From Lysobacteraceae bacterium NML93-0793 (GTDB lineage: Bacteria; Pseudomonadota; Gammaproteobacteria; Xanthomonadales; Xanthomonadaceae), in assembly GCA_002324875.1 (NCBI GenBank), contig NTJG01000002.1, forward strand, positions 124,001-188,000: 64,000 nucleotides of DNA, read 5' to 3'. The position numbers and the translations under genes are program-made. Positions 19,702 to 28,740 of this stretch are shown here, in pieces (the first letter of the stretch is position 1; each line of letters begins with the position of its first letter). The notes beneath the pieces were generated by a model. That model ran no database searches and had not been told where the DNA came from. It saw only the letters and a list, made by a program, of their open reading frames with translations.

Positions 19702-21150
19702 ATGAAGCCACGCCTGCAGACATCGCTGGGACAGCACCTCGTACTGACACCGCAGTTGCGTCAGGCCTTGCACCTGTTGCAACTGTCCGCGGTGGAGCTG
19801 GAAACCGAGATCGCGGCTGCGGTGGAGAGCAACCCCCTGCTGGACTGGCAGGAGCCGGAAACCATCTCCACCCCCTCGACCGATCGCAGCGCCTCGTCCG
19901 AGGCGCACGAGGCACAGGGCGAACGCGAGCAGGCGCACGATCGCGACGATGCCGAATCCCAGGCATGGGAAGGCGGCGACGAGGCCTGGTACGACCGCGG
20001 CAGCGGCGCGGGCGGTAACGACGGCGATGCCGACGGCGACCCGGCGGACCGCATGGTCCAGACCGAAAGCCTGCGCGACCACCTGACCTGGCAGCTGCAT
20101 CTGAGCCCGATGTCGGCGCACGACCGCAACATCGGCATCGCCCTCATCGACGCGATCGACGACGACGGCTACCTGCGCGAATCACTCGAAGACATCGCCG
20201 GCGTCCTTCGCCCCGACACGCATGCCACCGCGGCCGAGGTGGCGATGGTGCTGTGCCGGATCCAGCGCTTCGACCCGCCCGGCGTCGGTGCTCGCGATCT
20301 CGGCGAGTGCCTGTGCCTGCAGCTCGACACGCTGCCCGAGGCGACGCCCGGGCGCGCACTGGCGATGCGCGCGGCGCGCGAGCACATCGAGCGCTTGCCG
20401 AAACTGGGTGCGAACGGTCTGGCCGACGCGCTCGGCAGCAGCGTGGCCGACGCCGAGACCGCGCTTCAGCTGCTGCGCAGCCTCGATCCCAAGCCCGGCG
20501 CCCAGATCGGCGTGGTACCGCACGACAACTACGTCACCCCCGATTGCGTGATCACGCGCCACAACGGCGTGTGGCGGGTCGCGCTGGCGGCCAGCCACTT
20601 CCCTCGACTGACCATCCATCGCGGTTACGAGCAGATGATCCAGCACGCCGGCGGCAGCGATGCCGGCTACCTGCGCGGCCGCCTGCAGGAAGCCCGCTGG
20701 CTGCTCAAGAACCTGGAGGCGCGCGGCGAAACCCTGCTCAAGGTGGTGCGCTGCCTGGCACGACAGCAATCGGGCTTCCTCGAGTTCGGAAAACGTGCCC
20801 TGCGCCCGCTCACGCTGCGCGAGGTCGCCGACGAGATCGGCATGCACGAGTCCACGGTCTCGCGCGCCGTGGCGCGCAAGTACGTGCACACCCCGCGCGG
20901 CACGCTGTCGCTCAAGGATTTTTTCGACTCGGGTATCGGCACCGAGGGCGGCGGCGAAGCCTCGAGCACCGCGATCCAGCAGATGATCCGCAGCCTGGTC
21001 GATGCCGAGGACCCGCGCAAGCCGCTGTCCGACGCCCGCCTGGCCGACCTGCTCAAGGCCTCGGGCGTGCCGGTGGCGCGCCGCACGGTGGCCAAGTATC
21101 GCGAGGCGCTGCACATCGCCTCGTCCCACGACCGCGTTCGCATCGCCTGA
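19702..21150 (+). CDS. rpoN: RNA polymerase sigma-54 factor
   Basis: Alternative sigma factor of 482 residues for -24/-12 promoters (nitrogen, motility, pili, and others). The Gln/Leu-rich region I is at residues 1-50 (QTSLGQHLVLTPQLRQALHL start), an acidic region II follows (about 55-115), then the core-binding domain, the helix-turn-helix (MHESTVSRAVARKYVHTP) and the RpoN box ARRTVAKYRE near the C-terminus. Placement between lptB and hpf/ptsN is conserved across proteobacteria. AAGGAG upstream supports the ATG at 19702. Confidence 0.96.
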   Translation: MKPRLQTSLGQHLVLTPQLRQALHLLQLSAVELETEIAAAVESNPLLDWQEPETISTPSTDRSASSEAHEAQGEREQAHDRDDAESQAWEGGDEAWYDRGSGAGGNDGDADGDPADRMVQTESLRDHLTWQLHLSPMSAHDRNIGIALIDAIDDDGYLRESLEDIAGVLRPDTHATAAEVAMVLCRIQRFDPPGVGARDLGECLCLQLDTLPEATPGRALAMRAAREHIERLPKLGANGLADALGSSVADAETALQLLRSLDPKPGAQIGVVPHDNYVTPDCVITRHNGVWRVALAASHFPRLTIHRGYEQMIQHAGGSDAGYLRGRLQEARWLLKNLEARGETLLKVVRCLARQQSGFLEFGKRALRPLTLREVADEIGMHESTVSRAVARKYVHTPRGTLSLKDFFDSGIGTEGGGEASSTAIQQMIRSLVDAEDPRKPLSDARLADLLKASGVPVARRTVAKYREALHIASSHDRVRIA

Positions 21151-21283
21151 ACTTCCGCCGCCCTAGGTTGGTCCATGGCGACGTGGCCGCGGGCGCTTGC
21201 ACCGCGCACCGGCCGCGCTACTCTGGACCTGATCGCCTGCGTCGATCGCCGGCGATCCTTCCCAACGTTGAAGGAGCTTGCCG

Positions 21284-21610
21284 ATGCACGTCGAGACCCA
21301 TGGCCATCAGATCGAAGTGACGCCCGCGCTGCGCGAATACGTGGACACCAAGCTGCAGAAGCTGTCCAAGCACTTCGACCAGCCGCTTCATGTCCGTGCC
21401 CAGCTCAGCATCGACAAGCCGCATCACAAGGCCGAGGCGACTGCCACCATCGCCGGCAAGACACTGCACGCCGATGCCAGCGCCGCCGACATGTACGCCG
21501 CGATCGATCTGCTGGTGGACAAGCTCGATCGCCTGCTCGTGAAGCATCGCAAGAAGGTCGTGGACCATCACCGCGGCGAGAACCCTGCGCGTGACGGCAC
21601 TTTCGGATAG
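21284..21610 (+). CDS. hpf: Ribosome hibernation-promoting factor (short HPF)
   Basis: Ribosome-associated protein of 108 residues that inactivates 70S ribosomes in slow growth. The beta-alpha-beta-beta-beta-alpha fold is visible: VETHGHQIEVTPALREYVDTKL, a basic segment KAEATATIAGKTLHADA, and DMYAAIDLLVDKLDRLLVKHRKK. It lacks the long C-terminal dimerisation domain, so it is the short form. ATG 21284 is preferred since AAGGAG (21271-21276) is seven bases upstream; a TTG at 21278 is less likely. Position after rpoN is conserved. Confidence 0.94.
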   Translation: MHVETHGHQIEVTPALREYVDTKLQKLSKHFDQPLHVRAQLSIDKPHHKAEATATIAGKTLHADASAADMYAAIDLLVDKLDRLLVKHRKKVVDHHRGENPARDGTFG

Positions 21611-21646
21611 GCTTCCGGTCCACGTTCCCGTCCGGGCCCGCGCGGC

Positions 21647-22114
21647 ATGTCATTCTCCGATCTGCTCTCGGCCGACCGCATCGTGATGCTGGTCGCGCCG
21701 GGTTCCCGCGATAGCGTCCTGGACGCCGCGGCCCGCCTGCTGGCGGGCAACTCCCCGACCACCACCCCGGTACTGGCCCAGGCGCTGCGCGACCGCGAGC
21801 AGCTGGGCAGTACCGGAATCGGCCGCGGCGTCGCGATCCCGCACGCGCGCAGCGCGGCCTTCCGCGAATCGCGCGCCGCGTTTCTCCGGTTGTCGCATCC
21901 GATCGACTTCGGTGCGAGCGACGGCGTACCCGTCGATCTGGTGTTCGCGATGTGCGTGCCGGAGCACCTCGTCGAACAGCATCTGCAGATCCTCTCGGGT
22001 CTGGTCGAGCGGTTCTCCGATGCCGAATTCCGCGATGCCCTGCGCGATGCGCGGGACCTGCCGCAACTGCGTAATCTGCTGCTCGATCCCGTTGCGCAGT
22101 CCGCGTCGGCCTGA
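21647..22114 (+). CDS. ptsN: Nitrogen-regulatory PTS protein EIIA-Ntr
   Basis: Regulatory phosphocarrier of 155 residues. The phospho-accepting histidine is H66 in GRGVAIPHARS, and the C-terminal ENPLS-equivalent region is present. In proteobacteria its phosphorylation state controls K+ transport, nitrogen metabolism and stress responses. The gene belongs to the rpoN-hpf-ptsN-hprK-rapZ series and is three bases before hprK. Confidence 0.94.
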   Translation: MSFSDLLSADRIVMLVAPGSRDSVLDAAARLLAGNSPTTTPVLAQALRDREQLGSTGIGRGVAIPHARSAAFRESRAAFLRLSHPIDFGASDGVPVDLVFAMCVPEHLVEQHLQILSGLVERFSDAEFRDALRDARDLPQLRNLLLDPVAQSASA

Positions 22115-22117
22115 GGC

Positions 22118-23077
22118 ATGAACGCAAGCATCCAGGCCCAGGAGCTGTTCGCGCAGTTGCAGGACCGGCTGAGTCTGCGCTGGCTGGCCGGACAGTCGGG
22201 CGGCACGCGCGCCATCGAATCGGTGGACACCGTGGCGCGCAGGCCGTCTCTGGCCGGTTACCTCAACATCATCTATCCGAACAAGGTGCAGATCCTCGGC
22301 ACCGAAGAACTGTCGTGGCTGGACAGTCTGGATTCGCGCCTGCGCTGGGAAACCATCGAGCGCATGATCCAGTACCGGCCACTCGCGCTGGTCATCAGCA
22401 AGGATCAGCCCTGCCCCGAAGACCTGCGCGAGGCGGCGGAGGAATCACAGACGCCGCTGTGGAGTTCGCCCAAGCGCGGGCACGAACTGCTCAACCTGGT
22501 CCAGTACCACCTCGCCCGCGTGCTCGCGCCGCGGATCACGCTCCACGGCGTGTTCATGGAGGTCTACTCGATCGGCGTGCTGATTACCGGCGAGTCGGGC
22601 TCGGGCAAGAGCGAACTCGCGCTGGAACTGATCACCCGCGGCCATCGTCTGGTGGCCGACGATGCGCCGGAATTCACCCAGATCGCGCCCGACGTGCTCG
22701 ACGGCGCGTGTCCGGAACTGCTGCAGGACCTGCTGGAGCTGCGCGGCCTGGGCGTGCTCAACATCCGCGAGATGTTCGGCGACACCGCGGTGAAGCGGAA
22801 CAAGTACCTGCGCCTGATCGTCCACCTCAGCCGTCCCAACGCCGACACCATGGCGGGCGACGCCGATGGCATGGTGCGCCTGACCGGTGACCTCGGCGTG
22901 CGCCGGGTGCTCGACCTCGATGTCCCGCTGATCACCCTGCCGGTGATGCCGGGCCGCAACCTCGCGGTACTGACGGAGGCCGCGACCCGCACCCACATCC
23001 TGCGCACCAAGGGCCTGGACCCGGCGGCGGCATTCCTCGCCCGGCATTCGCATTTCCTCGAGCGCAGCACGTCATGA
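22118..23077 (+). CDS. hprK: HPr kinase/phosphorylase
   Basis: Bifunctional enzyme of 319 residues phosphorylating and dephosphorylating HPr at Ser46. The P-loop GESGSGKS is at residues 158-165, the catalytic His region is [11 protein letters not shown] (about 143-153), and the C-terminal signature LVADDAPEF / [10 protein letters not shown] is present. In proteobacteria HprK links the regulatory PTS to metabolism. Overlaps rapZ by four bases. Its target serine is present in the HPr encoded downstream. Confidence 0.94.
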   Translation: MNASIQAQELFAQLQDRLSLRWLAGQSGGTRAIESVDTVARRPSLAGYLNIIYPNKVQILGTEELSWLDSLDSRLRWETIERMIQYRPLALVISKDQPCPEDLREAAEESQTPLWSSPKRGHELLNLVQYHLARVLAPRITLHGVFMEVYSIGVLITGESGSGKSELALELITRGHRLVADDAPEFTQIAPDVLDGACPELLQDLLELRGLGVLNIREMFGDTAVKRNKYLRLIVHLSRPNADTMAGDADGMVRLTGDLGVRRVLDLDVPLITLPVMPGRNLAVLTEAATRTHILRTKGLDPAAAFLARHSHFLERSTS

Positions 23078-23949
23078 ACGACACCGCGGCACCGATCCTC
23101 TATCTCGTCAGCGGCCTGTCGGGCAGCGGCAAGTCGGTCGCGCTGCGCACGTTCGAGGATCTCGACTTCTACTGCGTCGACAACCTGCCGGCCGGCATGC
23201 TGGCCGACTTCGTCGCCAACGTCACCCGGGCCGACGAGCCGCCGCGGCGGCTCGCGGTGGGCATCGACGTGCGCAACCGCCACACCGACCTGTCGAAGGT
23301 GCCGACCTGGCTGTCCGAAGTGGGCCGCCTCGGGCTCGACCCGCGCCTGGTGTTCTTCGAAACCGGCAACGAGGTCCTGCTGCGCCGCTTCGCCGACACG
23401 CGTCGGCGCCATCCGCTCGGCCGCGCCGGCCTGTCGCTCGCCGATGCCATCGCGCTCGAGCGCACGCTGCTGCGTCCGTTGCGTGCGCTCGCCGACACGG
23501 TGATCGACACCAGCGACCTCAACGTGCACCAGTTGCGCCGGCGGATCGTCACCGAACTCCAGCTGGCCGACGACGACTCGGTCTCGCTGCTGTTCGAATC
23601 CTTCGCGTACCGGCGCGGCGTGCCCGCCGATGCGGACTTCGTGTTCGACGCGCGCGCCCTGCCCAACCCGCACTGGGATCCGCGCATGCGTCCGCTGTCG
23701 GGCCGCGACGTCGACGTGCGCACCTGGTTCGAAGGGCACGCCGAGGTCGGCGACTACAGCACCCAGGTCGCCCAGTTCCTCGATACCTGGCTGCCGAAAA
23801 TGCGCAGCGCGACCCGCAGCTACGTCACCGTGGCGTTCGGCTGCAGCGGCGGCCGGCACCGTTCGGTCTATCTGGCCGAAGTGCTTGCCCGGCACGCACG
23901 CGAACAGGGCTGGCGCGACGTCGCCACCTATCACCGCGAACTCGACTGA
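23074..23949 (+). CDS. rapZ: RNase adapter protein RapZ
   Basis: P-loop protein of 291 residues; in E. coli RapZ binds the small RNA GlmZ and guides RNase E, setting GlmS and amino-sugar supply for the envelope. The N-terminal GLSGSGKS (14-21) and the C-terminal cysteine-rich signature in [12 protein letters not shown] are intact. The gene overlaps hprK. Whether a GlmZ-type RNA exists in this organism is not visible in the window. Confidence 0.93.
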   Translation: MNDTAAPILYLVSGLSGSGKSVALRTFEDLDFYCVDNLPAGMLADFVANVTRADEPPRRLAVGIDVRNRHTDLSKVPTWLSEVGRLGLDPRLVFFETGNEVLLRRFADTRRRHPLGRAGLSLADAIALERTLLRPLRALADTVIDTSDLNVHQLRRRIVTELQLADDDSVSLLFESFAYRRGVPADADFVFDARALPNPHWDPRMRPLSGRDVDVRTWFEGHAEVGDYSTQVAQFLDTWLPKMRSATRSYVTVAFGCSGGRHRSVYLAEVLARHAREQGWRDVATYHRELD

Positions 23950-23960
23950 AGCATCCGTCC

Positions 23961-23978
23961 GGCACGCCTCGGCGTGCC
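23961..23978 (+). terminator. Hairpin after rapZ (terminator-like, no T-tract)
   Basis: GGCACGCC-TC-GGCGTGCC is a perfect 8 bp stem just downstream of the rapZ stop. It has no run of T's after it, so it may slow rather than stop transcription, or protect the rapZ 3' end. Confidence 0.35.
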
Positions 23979-24051
23979 CGCGTCGCGGCGCCATGCGTAG
24001 ATTCGCCACCCGCGCTTCCGGCCGGTCACCTTGCTCTGTTAACGTCCGCGG

Positions 24052-24444
24052 ATGACCGTTGGCGTACTGCTGTTGACCCACGAAGGTATCGGAACCGCGA
24101 TCCATGCGGTCGCGACCCGCCTGCTTACCCGGCTGCCGTTGAAGACGGCGGTGTTCGAAGTGCCGTTCGATGCGTCCATCGAGGCGTCGCTGCCGCGCGC
24201 GAGTGCGGCCTTGCGTACGGTGGACGATGGCGACGGGGTGCTGATCCTCACCGATCTCTACGGCGCGACGCCGAGCAACGTCGCCGCCGCGCTCGCCCAG
24301 CTGGGCACACCGGCGCGACGGGTGTCGGCGCTCAGCCTGCCGATGCTGCTGCGGGTGATGAACTATCCTGAGCAGGCGCTCGATCAGATTCCCGCCACGG
24401 CCGCCGCAGGCGCGCGAAACGGTGTCGTCCTCGACGACGCCTGA
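24052..24444 (+). CDS. PTS EIIA component, mannose/fructose (EIIA-Man) type
   Basis: Phosphocarrier of 130 residues with the EIIA-Man fold: the N-terminal VGVLLLTHEGIG holds the phospho-accepting histidine H10, and ILTDLYGATPSNVA matches the second conserved segment. No EIIB, EIIC or EIID gene is adjacent, so with HPr and EI this is a regulatory phosphorelay rather than a sugar transporter. In xanthomonads and relatives this EIIA lies in the same order before ptsH. Starts about 100 bases after rapZ. Confidence 0.9.
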   Translation: MTVGVLLLTHEGIGTAIHAVATRLLTRLPLKTAVFEVPFDASIEASLPRASAALRTVDDGDGVLILTDLYGATPSNVAAALAQLGTPARRVSALSLPMLLRVMNYPEQALDQIPATAAAGARNGVVLDDA

Positions 24445-24488
24445 GCGGACAACGCCACGCCACCCCGCCACAGGACAGGCTTTCCCCT

Positions 24489-24758
24489 ATGATCGAACGT
24501 GAACTCCTCGTCGCCAACAAACTCGGCCTGCATGCACGCGCCACGGCGAAGCTCGTGCAGGTGCTGTCGGGCTTCCGCAGCAATGCCACCCTCGTCGCCA
24601 AGGGCCGCGAGGTCAACGCCAAGAGCATCATGGGCGTGATGCTGCTGGCGGCCGGCCACGGCACCCGGGTGGTGCTGCGGCTGGAGGGCGACGACGAAGC
24701 GCAGGCGATGGACGCGGCCGCCGCCCTGTTCGAACGCAGGTTCGACGAGGAGGGCTGA
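24489..24758 (+). CDS. ptsH: Phosphocarrier protein HPr
   Basis: HPr of 89 residues. Both regulatory sites are present: H15 in KLGLHARAT (phosphorylated by EI) and S46 in AKSIMG (target of HprK). It receives phosphate from EI and passes it to the EIIA protein upstream. Overlaps ptsI by one base, so the two are co-translated. Confidence 0.95.
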   Translation: MIERELLVANKLGLHARATAKLVQVLSGFRSNATLVAKGREVNAKSIMGVMLLAAGHGTRVVLRLEGDDEAQAMDAAAALFERRFDEEG

Positions 24759-26494
24759 TGCGGCAGGGCCTGCACGGACAGGGCGCATCGCGGGGCAATG
24801 CGCTCGGCCGCGCGCGCGTGCGCGAGCCGCATGCGCTGGAAGTCGCCGAGACCCGGATCGCCGCCGACGAGGCCCCTGGCGAACTCGCACGCCTGCATGC
24901 GGCGATCGATCGCGTCCGTGCCGAGATCCGCGCGATGCGCGACCAGCTGCACGGAGCGCTGGCACACGAGGTCGGCGAATTCCTCGATCTGCACACCTTG
25001 CTGCTCGACGATCCGGAACTGCTGCAGGGCCTCGACGAGCTGGTGATGACCGGCCTCTACGGCGCCGACTACGCCCTGCGCCTGCAGCGCGACCGCCTGG
25101 CAGCCGTGTTCGAGGGCATGGACGACGCCTATTTCCGCAGCCGCATCGAGGACATCGATCACGTGATCGGCCGGGTTCACGCAGCCCTGCACGCCTGCGA
25201 AGCGGAGATGCAGGGCGTCGCCGGCGAGATTCTGGTCACCGATGCGATCGCGCCGTCCGAGATCGGCCGCCTGCATGCACGCGGCGTGCTCGCCGTGGTG
25301 ACATCGACCGGCAGCACGCTCTCGCATTCGGCGATCCTCGCGCGCAGCCTGCATCTGCCGCTGGTGGTGAATGCCGCGCATGCGCTGGGCCAGATCAACG
25401 ATGGCGATGTGCTCGTCGTCGACGGCGGCACCGGTCAGATCGTCGTCGAGCCCAATGCCGACGATCTGCGTCAGTATCGCGAGCGCCTGCGCGAGGAGAA
25501 ACGCGAGCGGCGGCAGTTGCGTCGCCTGCGCCGTGAACCCAGCAAAACCCTGGACGGCGTCGACATCCGCCTCTACGCCAATGCCGAGACCCGTGAGGAT
25601 GTCGCCGAAGCGCATGCGCTCGGCGCGGCGGGCGTGGGCCTGTACCGCACCGAGTTCCTGTTCCTGCAGGGCCGGCGGATTCCCGACGAGGACGAGCAGT
25701 TCCGCGCCTATCGCGATCTCGTGCTCGGCATGACCGGGCGCACGGTGACCATCCGCACGCTCGACATCGGCGCCGACAAGGCGGACGAAACCGGTCTGGC
25801 CCTGCGCGACGAACCCAACCCGGCGATGGGCCTGCGCGGCGTGCGCCTGTCGATGGCCCGCGACGGCCTGCTGGAGACCCAGCTGCGTGCGATCGCGCGG
25901 GCCGCCGGCTACGGGCCGGTCCGCGTGCTGGTGCCGATGGTCAGCGGCCGCGAGGAGATCGTCGCGGTGCGACGGATGCTCGATCGGGTGCAGCGCGACC
26001 TGCGCGCCGAGGGACACGGCAGCGCGGAACGGCTCGCGCTCGGCGCGATGATCGAGGTGCCGTCGGCCGCGATCGCGCTGCCGACCTTCGCCCGCGACCT
26101 GGATTTCATTTCCGTCGGCACCAATGACCTCGTGCAGTACCTGCTCGCGGTGGACCGCAACAACGACGCGCTCGGCGATCTGTACTCCCCTCTGCACCCG
26201 GCGGTGATCCGGTTGCTGCACGGCGTGGTGCGGGTGGCACGCGCGCGCGGCATGCCGGCCTCGGTCTGCGGCGAGATCGCCGGCGATGCGCGCTTCACGC
26301 CGCTGCTGCTCGCCCTCGGCTTCGAGGAGTTGAGCGTGCATCCCTCGCCCCTGCTCGAGGTCCGGCGCGCGATACGCGGCCTGGACATCGGTCATCTGCG
26401 CGCACGCATGCCGGCCTTGATGCGCGCGCGTGATCGCGCCGGCATCGAACGCTGGCTGGACCGGGCGCAGCCTCCGCGCACGCCGTCGGTCTGA
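24758..26494 (+). CDS. ptsI: PTS phosphotransferase, enzyme I
   Basis: Phosphoenolpyruvate-protein phosphotransferase of 578 residues. It has an HPr-binding N-terminal domain, the active histidine in TLSHSAILAR (H190), a PEP-mobile linker (VVDGGTG), and a C-terminal PEP-binding TIM barrel with LYRTEFLF, VTIRTLDIGADK, NPAMGLRGVR, GTNDLVQYLLAVDR and ASVCGEIAGD. It feeds HPr and the EIIA proteins. Without sugar permease components, its role is signalling of PEP/pyruvate status. Confidence 0.95.
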   Translation: MRQGLHGQGASRGNALGRARVREPHALEVAETRIAADEAPGELARLHAAIDRVRAEIRAMRDQLHGALAHEVGEFLDLHTLLLDDPELLQGLDELVMTGLYGADYALRLQRDRLAAVFEGMDDAYFRSRIEDIDHVIGRVHAALHACEAEMQGVAGEILVTDAIAPSEIGRLHARGVLAVVTSTGSTLSHSAILARSLHLPLVVNAAHALGQINDGDVLVVDGGTGQIVVEPNADDLRQYRERLREEKRERRQLRRLRREPSKTLDGVDIRLYANAETREDVAEAHALGAAGVGLYRTEFLFLQGRRIPDEDEQFRAYRDLVLGMTGRTVTIRTLDIGADKADETGLALRDEPNPAMGLRGVRLSMARDGLLETQLRAIARAAGYGPVRVLVPMVSGREEIVAVRRMLDRVQRDLRAEGHGSAERLALGAMIEVPSAAIALPTFARDLDFISVGTNDLVQYLLAVDRNNDALGDLYSPLHPAVIRLLHGVVRVARARGMPASVCGEIAGDARFTPLLLALGFEELSVHPSPLLEVRRAIRGLDIGHLRARMPALMRARDRAGIERWLDRAQPPRTPSV

Positions 26495-26721
26495 AGGGCG
26501 CGGCTCGCGACGCGCTTCGAATCGACGCATCGCCCCGAGTCGGACATCATGCGCCCGCCCGTTGCGGCATGCTCCGGCGCACGAAGCCTCGGCGCCGCCG
26601 GGCGCGTGGCCTCGAACACGTTGCGCGGGGTGGGCAGATCGGAAGTCAGCGCGGATAATGTGCGCATGATCATCTGACCTGTCGCGCCGATCCGGTCGCG
26701 ACGTGCAACGGAAGCCGCTCC

Positions 26722-28083
26722 ATGGCCGAAGCCGTCCGACCCGACAAGACCGCGCGTCAGTTGCGCCTGCTGTCCGATGCCCTCGACAGCGGGCGCCTGG
26801 GCCCGGTGCGCCGCCTGGTCCACACGCTGGCGCCGGCCGAGATCGGCAACCTGCTCGAATCGCTGCCCCACGACAAGCGCATCGTCGTCTGGGGCCTGGT
26901 CGATCCCGAAGACGACGGCGAGGTGCTGGTCCACGTCGGCGACGAGGTCCGCGAGAGCCTGATCGCGGACATGGATCCCGACGAGCTCGTGGCCGCGGTC
27001 GAGGATCTCGACATCGACGACCTCGCCGATCTGGTCGAGGATCTGCCCGGCGCGGTGATCGACGAACTGCTGCGCTCGATGGACCGCGAGAATCGCGAGC
27101 GTCTCGAACAGGTGCTGTCGTATCCCGAGGACACCGCCGGCCGCCTGATGAATCCGGACGTCGTGACGGTGCGCGCCGATACCACGGTCGACGTGGTGCT
27201 GCGGTTCCTGCGCCTGCGCGGCGAATTGCCCGACCACACCGACCACCTCTACGTCGTCAATCGCCGCCATCAGCTGATCGGCTGGGTGGCGCTGCAGGAC
27301 CTGGTCACCCGCGATCCCGGCACCCCGGTCAACAAGCTGATCGACGACGAACTCGACTCGATCCACGTCGACGAGTCCGCCGAGCGGGTCGCGCGCCTGT
27401 TCTCGGACAACGACTGGGTGTCCGCGCCGGTGGTCGACGACGGCAACGTGCTGCTGGGCCGCATCACCGTCGACGACGTCGTCGACATCATCCGTGAGCA
27501 AGCCGAGCACCAGGCACTCGGCGCGGCGGGTCTGGACGAGGACGAAGACCTGTTCTCGCCGATCAAGCGCGCGGTGCGTGGCCGCGTCGTGTGGCTGGGG
27601 ATCAACCTCTGCACCGCATTCCTGGCCGCGTTCGTGATCGGGCAGTTCGAGGCGACGATCGAGCAGATCGTCGCGCTGGCGGTACTGATGCCGATCGTCG
27701 CCGGCATCGGCGGCAATGCCGCCGTGCAGGTGCTCACGCTGATGGTGCGCGGCATCGCGCTGGGCCAGGTCGGCGCGAGCAACGCACGCATCCTGATGTG
27801 GAAAGAACTCAGGGTGGCGCTGATCAACGGTGTGCTGATCGGCGCGCTGGTCGGACTGGTCGCCCTGGTGTGGTTCCACGACTGGGTGCTGTCGCTGGTG
27901 ATCTTCGCGGCGCTGGTGATCAACTTCTGTTCTGCCGCGACCGCCGGTGTATTGCTGCCATTGCTGCTCAAGCGGATGCGCGTGGACCCGGCCGTGGCCG
28001 GCACGGTGGTGGTCACTGCGGTGACCGACATCATGGGGTTCTTCAGCTTCCTCGGTCTGGCCACCGCGATCATGCTGCGCTGA
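26722..28083 (+). CDS. mgtE: Magnesium transporter MgtE
   Basis: Mg2+ channel/transporter of 453 residues. It has the MgtE N-domain (LAPAEIGNLLESLP, DIDDLADLVEDLP), two CBS domains (about residues 140-255) and five transmembrane helices in the C-terminal third, with the conserved PIVAGIGGNAAVQ signature. A 227 bp gap without a gene precedes it; it contains no M-box that I can recognise. Its position after ptsI is conserved in xanthomonads. Confidence 0.94.
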   Translation: MAEAVRPDKTARQLRLLSDALDSGRLGPVRRLVHTLAPAEIGNLLESLPHDKRIVVWGLVDPEDDGEVLVHVGDEVRESLIADMDPDELVAAVEDLDIDDLADLVEDLPGAVIDELLRSMDRENRERLEQVLSYPEDTAGRLMNPDVVTVRADTTVDVVLRFLRLRGELPDHTDHLYVVNRRHQLIGWVALQDLVTRDPGTPVNKLIDDELDSIHVDESAERVARLFSDNDWVSAPVVDDGNVLLGRITVDDVVDIIREQAEHQALGAAGLDEDEDLFSPIKRAVRGRVVWLGINLCTAFLAAFVIGQFEATIEQIVALAVLMPIVAGIGGNAAVQVLTLMVRGIALGQVGASNARILMWKELRVALINGVLIGALVGLVALVWFHDWVLSLVIFAALVINFCSAATAGVLLPLLLKRMRVDPAVAGTVVVTAVTDIMGFFSFLGLATAIMLR

Positions 28084-28087
28084 CGCG

Positions 28088-28723
28088 ATGCGCGCATCCG
28101 CAGGCTTCGGCCGGATCGAACGCTGGGACGACGCACGCGGTTTCGGTTTCATCACGTCGGACGCGCCGGTCGCCGGAAGTTCCGGCCCCCTGTTCTTCCA
28201 CATCCGCGACGTCGACCGGACCCACCCGCGGCCACGCGCCGGGGCCCGGGTGCGCTTCACGCCCGAGCGTCAGCGCGATGGCCGCTGGCGCGCGGTGCGG
28301 GTCGCCGCCATCGATGTCGCCGCACCGCGCGATGCGCGGGCGAGATCGCGTCGGCGGGATGCAGAGCGTCCGGCACGCGCGGTCTCCGGGGTGGCCATCT
28401 CCGCTGCGACGATCGCCTGGGCCGCGCTTCTGGTGGGCGCCATCGCGAGCGGACGGCTGCCGCCCGGTGCGCTCGCTGCGCTGGCCGGGCTCAACGCGCT
28501 GACCTTCATCGTCTACGCGTTCGACAAGCGTGCCGCGCGGCAGGGCCGGCAGCGCACGCCCGAACTGCATCTGCATCTGCTCGAACTGCTCGGCGGCTGG
28601 CCCGCCGCCGCGCTGGCGCAGCAGGCGCTGCGCCACAAGCGCGCCAAGCCGGACTACCGTAGGGTCTTCGCCTCGATGATCGTGCTGCATCTGCTCGCGC
28701 TCGCTGCCTGGACGTTTGCCTGA
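28088..28723 (+). CDS. Cold-shock domain fused to DUF1294 membrane domain
   Basis: 211-residue two-part protein. Residues about 5-75 are a cold-shock-type OB fold (GFGRIERWDDARGFGFI with the RNP1-like GFGFI). A basic linker of about 25 residues (RARSRRRDAERP) follows, then a DUF1294 domain with two or three transmembrane helices and the motif AFDKRAARQGRQRTPE. The role is unknown; the fusion suggests nucleic-acid binding at the membrane, which is inference. It lies four bases after mgtE and 17 before the esterase. Confidence 0.85.
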   Translation: MRASAGFGRIERWDDARGFGFITSDAPVAGSSGPLFFHIRDVDRTHPRPRAGARVRFTPERQRDGRWRAVRVAAIDVAAPRDARARSRRRDAERPARAVSGVAISAATIAWAALLVGAIASGRLPPGALAALAGLNALTFIVYAFDKRAARQGRQRTPELHLHLLELLGGWPAAALAQQALRHKRAKPDYRRVFASMIVLHLLALAAWTFA

Positions 28724-28740
28724 CCGACACCGGAGTTGCC

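Noticed and set aside
22564-26530. Very long minus-strand frames antisense to hprK, rapZ, ptsH and ptsI
   Set aside because: They mirror known plus-strand genes, have poor composition and no motifs; typical of GC-rich antisense frames.
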